In this document: positions 55,129 through 64,000 of the stretch, piece by piece
How the letters are laid out: the number at the start of each line of letters is the position of its first letter
How positions within the stretch are numbered: the first letter of the stretch is position 1
NCBI RefSeq assembly: GCF_003046315.1
Contig: NZ_PZZP01000001.1
Span: 2,480,001-2,544,000, forward strand
Reading direction: 5' to 3'
DNA: 64,000 nt
Source: Desmospora activa DSM 45169
GTDB lineage: Bacteria > Bacillota > Bacilli > Thermoactinomycetales > DSM-45169
Notes under the pieces: generated by a model
The model's database searches: none
Seen by the model: only the letters and a program-made list of their open reading frames with translations
What the model was told of the DNA's origin: nothing
Program-made: the position numbers and the translations under genes

Positions 55129-55479
55129 TTATAGATGAGTTAAAATATTGATGAGTTTCCCGAACGGATCCCTAACGTAAAAACGCCGAACCCCCCATGG
55201 TTCATTCGTTGGTCCATACTCAATTGGAACTCCAGCTTCTTTTATGCGAGTGAGCGCATCGTCGAGATCATCAACTTCAATTGACAAATCAGGTACTGGT
55301 GTTCCGGATCCTCCCTCTGTAAGGAAACTGATTTGAGTGGCTATTTTCTCATGTGAAACGTAGGTTGCAATAAATCCAAGATCCATTAATTGATCAAGTC
55401 CTAGTATTTCCCCGTAGAAGTGCTTTGCTTTGGAAATGTCCTGCGTCTCAATATTGGCAACAATTCGCTTGACCTTCAT
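55129..55479 (-). CDS. VOC-family protein (glyoxalase-like)
   Basis: 116 aa: VANIETQDISKAKHFYGEILGL starts a VOC module, PDLSIEVDDLDDAL gives the second strand-helix unit, and FYVRDPFGKLINIL is the C-terminal metal-side strand. It may be a small-molecule lyase or a fosfomycin or bleomycin-type resistance relative. The pocket residues do not decide. Confidence 0.75.
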   Translation of the reverse strand: MKVKRIVANIETQDISKAKHFYGEILGLDQLMDLGFIATYVSHEKIATQISFLTEGGSGTPVPDLSIEVDDLDDALTRIKEAGVPIEYGPTNEPWGVRRFYVRDPFGKLINILTHL

Positions 55480-55589
55480 TTATATCCCCTCTCGCAAGTT
55501 TGACAATTTTTTGGTGGAATCATATTCGCTCATTGAAAGCTGATTATATCGAGTTGCTACAGGAAATCGGTCTGTTGTGTAAAATCTTT

Positions 55590-55748
55590 AACCACCCAGC
55601 TCTCCAAAGTTGCAAAAACCAAGCGAAAGTAGGAGAGTATAGCAGAGCATTCTCACCGTGAGGCCCACGGGTAGAGCCTACTAAGATAACTGGTCGTTGG
55701 ACTGGTGTACGTAGAAATCCCCTGCGTTTACGCATGGGGAGCAGTCAA
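55590..55748 (+). mobile_element. IS200/IS605-type right end with omega-RNA-like sequence, copy B
   Basis: Ends AAATCCCC, TGCG-TTTA-CGCA hairpin, TGGGGAG, CAGTCAA. The stretch before it has CCGTGAGGCCCACGGG and further short stems, as in omega-RNA scaffolds of TnpB elements. No tnpB or tnpA remains. The frame on the opposite strand (55544-55735) is not credible as a gene. From 55749 to 55947 I see nothing recognisable. Confidence 0.55.
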
Positions 55749-55947
55749 ACCTCCAGGATATTTTGAACTTACTCCACAATCTGGCCTTTAAGGGAAACTG
55801 TCAACCATCCGCCAACAGTGATAACGTGCAACCAACAATGCTGCTAAAAATAATGTACCATATTCAACCTTTTTATGCAGTTTGTAAGCGAAATTACCTG
55901 CGCAATGCCGTACATTCCCTTTGAACTAAAAGTTGATGGACAAAATG

Positions 55948-55977
55948 AAACCCGGCTCCTTAGGGATACCGGGTTTT
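55948..55977. terminator. Terminator after the Cys-rich gene
   Basis: AAACCCGG pairs with CCGGGTTT around a 13-base loop, with TTTTT on the plus strand and TTTCATTTTG on the minus strand. It ends the arabinose operon on the minus strand. Confidence 0.7.
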
Positions 55978-55990
55978 TGGTGTTTCCCAT

Positions 55991-56263
55991 TTAATCGAAC
56001 TTCCACTTGGACGCTGTTGGATGGGGACAATCTTTTTCCGACAGCTTGGCCCGAACGGCGACAAGGCAACCGCAATGGATGCAAGTATGACCGTGGAGCA
56101 GGGAAGAGCATTCGAAGCAGGTATCTAGCCTCTTCCGATACAGCTCTTCCGTGACGACAGAACCTTGCAATTCCACCTCAGCTAACAACTGTTGAATCTT
56201 TACTTCCGTCGCCACCGCTTCGGAAGAACAGCCGCGACAGAAACGATCGGGGTCTGTCAACAA
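55991..56263 (-). CDS. DUF6171-like small cysteine-rich protein
   Basis: 90 aa with three Cys pairs: CRGC near residue 9, CFEC around residue 49 and CIHCGC around 61, plus a Cys-His near the end. This suggests a zinc- or cluster-binding domain of the DUF6171 group. A GAGGGGGAGATA site precedes the TTG start, ten bases after the arabinofuranosidase stop, so it is the last gene of the operon. Role unknown. Confidence 0.65.
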   Translation of the reverse strand: MLTDPDRFCRGCSSEAVATEVKIQQLLAEVELQGSVVTEELYRKRLDTCFECSSLLHGHTCIHCGCLVAVRAKLSEKDCPHPTASKWKFD

Positions 56264-56273
56264 TATCTCCCCC

Positions 56274-57764
56274 TCACGGTTGCAGTGTGATGACGACGAC
56301 AGACTTCGGGGGCAGCTGGAGCGAAAGGCCGTCTTCGCTCACCTGCACATCGTCGAAGGGCTCCGGCTGGACCTGTTCCGGCGAAGCAAAGGTGTTATGG
56401 GCGTTCATCTCAGAGCTGGTTAAGATGCGTCCGCTCACCTGCGGCTTCGCCCCTTTCCATCCGCGCAATGCAACAGAGAGGTCACCGACCTGATGAGGAT
56501 GCAGATTGGTTAGACTGAGATGAATTCGACCGCTGTCATCCTTACATGCAGAGGTACTAAACTGCGGAATTTTCTCTTCACCCCACGCATAGTCCGGGGT
56601 TTGCAGGTCGACGGCCAACGCTTCCGCATCTTGATAAACCTTAAACATCTCAAATACGTGGTATGTCGGTGTGCACAATAGCTTGGCCCCTTCGGTCAAT
56701 ACCATCGCTTGCAACACATTGACCATCTGCGCGATATTAGCCATCTGCACGCGGTTGCAATAACGGTGGAAAATGTCAAAGGTAACCGCCGCCACCAGGG
56801 CGTCGCGCAAGGTATTTTGCTGGTATAAAAAGCCTGGATTGGTTCCTGGCTCCACGTTATACCAGGTTCCCCATTCGTCTACGATCAAGCCGACGCGCTG
56901 ATCGGGATCATACTGATCCATAATGGTAGAATGGCGCTGGATCAGTTCATCCATCTGCAGCGCATTTTTTAAAACTAAAAACCAATCCCCTTCTGTAAAA
57001 TCGATGGCGGAACCCTTTTCACTCCAGTTTGGTCCCCCAATCGAATAATGATGGAGACTTAACCCGTCCATAAAACGTCCCGCTTCCCGCATCAGTACTT
57101 CCGTCCAACGAAAATCGAAGCCATTGGAACCACAGGCGATTTTGTAGATACGGTTATCGCCAAAATTGCGAACATAGGTCTGATAACGCCGGTAAAGGTC
57201 GGCATAATATTCCGGCCGCATATTGCCGCCGCAACCCCAGTTTTCATTGCCCACACCAAAATACGTCAGACGCCACGGTTCTTCCCTGCCGTTCTGCTTC
57301 CGCCATTCCACCATGGGCGTATCGCCGTCAAAAGTCATATACTCGATCCATTCCTGCATTTCCAGCACCGTTCCACTGCCGACGTTTCCACAGATATACG
57401 GCTCACATTCCAGCAACTCACATAGCATCAAAAATTCATGTGTACCAAAATGGTTGTTCTCAACGACGCGGCCCCAATGGGTATTTACCATCCGCTTGCG
57501 GGATTCATACGGTCCCACACCGTCTTTCCAATGATATTCGTCGGCAAAGCAGCCTCCCGGCCAGCGCAAAACCGGAATGTTCAGCTTCTGCAACGCTTCC
57601 AGCACATCTGTGCGAATGCCGTTGGTGTTGGGGATGGAAGAATCCTCTCCCACCCACATCCCTTCGTAAATACACCTTCCCAGATGCTCGGCAAATTGTC
57701 CGTAAATATTGCGATTGATGCGACCGGTTGACACATCCGTCTGGATGACGATAGTTCCTTTCAT
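56274..57764 (-). CDS. abfA: Alpha-L-arabinofuranosidase, GH51
   Basis: 496 aa without signal peptide, hence intracellular. Motifs: [31 protein letters not shown] (acid/base Glu), and [16 protein letters not shown] (nucleophile Glu). It removes arabinose side groups from imported arabinoxylan or arabinan oligosaccharides. ATG follows AAGGAGGAACATAA. It lies between the beta-galactosidase gene and the Cys-rich gene. Confidence 0.92.
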   Translation of the reverse strand: MKGTIVIQTDVSTGRINRNIYGQFAEHLGRCIYEGMWVGEDSSIPNTNGIRTDVLEALQKLNIPVLRWPGGCFADEYHWKDGVGPYESRKRMVNTHWGRVVENNHFGTHEFLMLCELLECEPYICGNVGSGTVLEMQEWIEYMTFDGDTPMVEWRKQNGREEPWRLTYFGVGNENWGCGGNMRPEYYADLYRRYQTYVRNFGDNRIYKIACGSNGFDFRWTEVLMREAGRFMDGLSLHHYSIGGPNWSEKGSAIDFTEGDWFLVLKNALQMDELIQRHSTIMDQYDPDQRVGLIVDEWGTWYNVEPGTNPGFLYQQNTLRDALVAAVTFDIFHRYCNRVQMANIAQMVNVLQAMVLTEGAKLLCTPTYHVFEMFKVYQDAEALAVDLQTPDYAWGEEKIPQFSTSACKDDSGRIHLSLTNLHPHQVGDLSVALRGWKGAKPQVSGRILTSSEMNAHNTFASPEQVQPEPFDDVQVSEDGLSLQLPPKSVVVITLQP

Positions 57765-57804
57765 TTATGTTCCTCCTTGCAAAGTTAATGGACAACCCTA
57801 TAAG

Positions 57805-57844
57805 ACGGTCAAGGTGCACACACTCAGCAGTCCACCTTGACCGT
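57805..57844. repeat. 12-bp inverted repeat in the lacZ-abfA gap
   Basis: ACGGTCAAGGTG and CACCTTGACCGT with a 16-base loop and no T-run. It is probably a transcript-processing or protection hairpin between two operon genes. Confidence 0.55.
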
Positions 57845-57859
57845 AGAACTGTATGGGAC

Positions 57860-63063
<5,204 letters not shown>

Positions 63064-63082
63064 CTCGGTATTTCCTCCTCGA

Positions 63083-63098
63083 TTGAAAACGGTTACAT
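63083..63098 (-). promoter_or_regulatory. cre-like site (CcpA)
   Basis: TTGAAAACGGTTACAT matches the catabolite-response consensus at all but about one position. It lies between the operon promoter and the GH127 start, so CcpA bound here could block elongation. Confidence 0.5.
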
Positions 63099-63274
63099 TT
63101 CTGTGGTTTGAAATAGACTCAGCACGACAGGGTAACTGCTCAATCATCAAGATAACGCTTTGTCGATTACATCCTTCACCCGGCTTCGCTCTTCTTCAAC
63201 CCCTTGTAGGCCATTCACCTTTTTACTTACACTCTCTTGCCTCCACACCTGAAGAACAGGAAGACTCACCCTCT

Positions 63275-63289
63275 ATTGTACGTACAAAT
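63275..63289 (-). promoter_or_regulatory. AraR-type operator 1
   Basis: ATTGTACGTACAAAT contains the perfect palindrome TTGTACGTACAA and matches the B. subtilis AraR box as I recall it. It is downstream of the predicted transcription start, where a repressor would block. Confidence 0.75.
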
Positions 63290-63347
63290 ACAAGGCTAAT
63301 AACTCCCATTCATCAGTCTAATCAGTATATTTAATCTAATTTCCTAT

Positions 63348-63376
63348 ACTATATCAGCTCTTTTTCTTTTGTTCAA
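63348..63376 (-). promoter_or_regulatory. Promoter of the arabinose operon
   Basis: Minus strand TTGAAC (63371-63376), 17 bases, TATAGT (63348-63353). The predicted start is near 63341, with a leader of about 280 bases before GH127. Confidence 0.7.
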
Positions 63377-63458
63377 TGCGCAATTTTGGCCATTTAAAGC
63401 AAAAATGATCGCTCTAGATAGTTCCTTAAACGGGTAAATCGCTAGTATTTAAAAAATC

Positions 63459-63473
63459 TTATGTACGTACAAG
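63459..63473 (-). promoter_or_regulatory. AraR-type operator 2
   Basis: TTATGTACGTACAAG, a near-perfect copy of operator 1 centred 185 bp away on the other side of the promoter. Two-site looping is known for AraR. Confidence 0.6.
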
Positions 63474-63499
63474 TTGGATTGCGTAAAAAATAAAGGGAA

Positions 63500-63551
63500 G
63501 GTGGTTATCCAATAAGCAGCTCTGCTACGGAGCTAAAGAGGGATAACCACC
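63500..63551 (-). terminator. Terminator-like hairpin after the right-edge gene
   Basis: GGTGGTTATCC pairs perfectly with GGATAACCACC (11 bp), with an inner AGCTC/GAGCT. T-rich sequence (CCCTTTATTTTTTA) follows on the minus strand. The interval 63552-63700 shows nothing. Confidence 0.6.
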
Positions 63552-63700
63552 CTAAACATTTCATAATACGTTTGTCAGCGGCCTCAGACACCGCGGTCAT
63601 CACTTGACTCCGTGAATACCCCACTGGCCGTGGCTTCGTCTGAACAGGCCCGGGCGGAAGAAACTTTCCCGACTTCCTTAATCACTGTTGCGGGTTGCCT

Positions 63701-64000
63701 TTACTTCTCCTGAATTGAAATGGCTGCGACGGTACCGGAAACTTCATTGGCAACCAAGAGAATCGGTTCTCCAGTGGGGCTTTGTTCAGCCGAGAGGAAG
63801 GCCAAACCTTCCGGTCCGACGTCACCGGCTTCAACCGAAGTCCCCTTTTCAAAGTCACGGCTATTAAAGTAGGTAACAAAGCGCGGTTTTTGCGGTTGGC
63901 TCAGATCGTATACCATAACGCCGCCCACCCGTTCCAGCCCAACAAAGGCGTACAACTTCTCACCTACTTGACCGACGATGGCGCTCTCCGGTTCAGGCCC
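63701..64000 (-). CDS. Choice-of-anchor/esterase-like phytase family protein, C-terminal part
   Basis: About 99 codons at the window edge. The tail contains GLERVGGVMVYDLSQP, then GDVGPEGLAFLSAEQSP, and ILLVANEVSGTVAAI. This is the end of the secreted choice-of-anchor I / alkaline-phosphatase-like beta-propeller family. The stop TAA lies at 63701-63703. The catalytic part is outside the window, so activity cannot be judged. Confidence 0.65.
   Translation of the reverse strand, partial: GPEPESAIVGQVGEKLYAFVGLERVGGVMVYDLSQPQKPRFVTYFNSRDFEKGTSVEAGDVGPEGLAFLSAEQSPTGEPILLVANEVSGTVAAISIQEK

Noticed and set aside
55544-55735. 63-aa minus-strand frame in the IS605 right end
   Set aside because: It is the complement of the omega-RNA-like region, with no ribosome site.

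Overview
The window looks like chromosomal DNA of a spore-forming Bacillales, most likely family Thermoactinomycetaceae. Support comes from purine-rich ribosome sites (GGAGG), frequent TTG and GTG starts, a sigI-rsgI pair, a bacilliredoxin, ClpE behind CtsR boxes, AraR-type operators, and a dehydrogenase whose specificity residues match Thermoactinomyces phenylalanine dehydrogenase. The family placement is inferred from remembered family features. No rRNA, CRISPR array, intact transposase or prophage is visible.

Layout. 1-5.4 kb: edge of an M3 peptidase gene, a quinone oxidoreductase, a TPR-like protein, a 59-aa protein, an EamA transporter, a cytosolic thioredoxin-like protein, UppP and an orphan cytochrome oxidase subunit IV. 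5.6-10.5 kb: a minus-strand operon of phenylalanine dehydrogenase, oxo-acid dehydrogenase E1alpha/E1beta/E2 and a VOC protein. 10.6-15.5 kb: an XRE remnant, an AbrB-like protein, rsgI and sigI, and an acyl-CoA synthetase. 15.6-28.4 kb: an esterase, an amidoligase, a bacilliredoxin, a second orphan subunit IV, ptsG behind a perfect sigma-54 promoter, msrB, an IclR regulator, aconitase, an M28 aminopeptidase and an orphan ABC ATPase. 28.6-35 kb: a TPP riboswitch with thiC, a flavodoxin-fold reductase divergent from a LysR regulator (both flanked by related palindromes), a thioesterase and an MFS exporter.

35.1-36.4 kb holds the most unusual locus: a promoter, two abutting tRNA-like cloverleaves and a strong terminator on the minus strand, with the promoter interleaved with that of a divergent zinc-ribbon short-chain dehydrogenase. 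37-42 kb: clpE, a von Willebrand lipoprotein and an unknown protein.

42.3-48.8 kb is a tightly overlapping six-gene operon: ketoacyl synthase III, ATP-grasp ligase, extended SDR, metallo-beta-lactamase-fold hydrolase, adenylate-forming enzyme and acyltransferase. It looks like an uncharacterised acyl-metabolite pathway. 49-52.8 kb is a single-gene DUF4011-helicase-Vsr-type defence candidate.

53-56 kb carries small genes, decayed genes and an orphan right end of an IS200/IS605 (TnpB-type) element. 56-63.5 kb is an arabinose-oligosaccharide operon (GH127, GH2, GH51, small Cys-rich protein) with two AraR-like operators and a cre-like site. The right edge is the C-terminus of a choice-of-anchor/esterase-like secreted protein.
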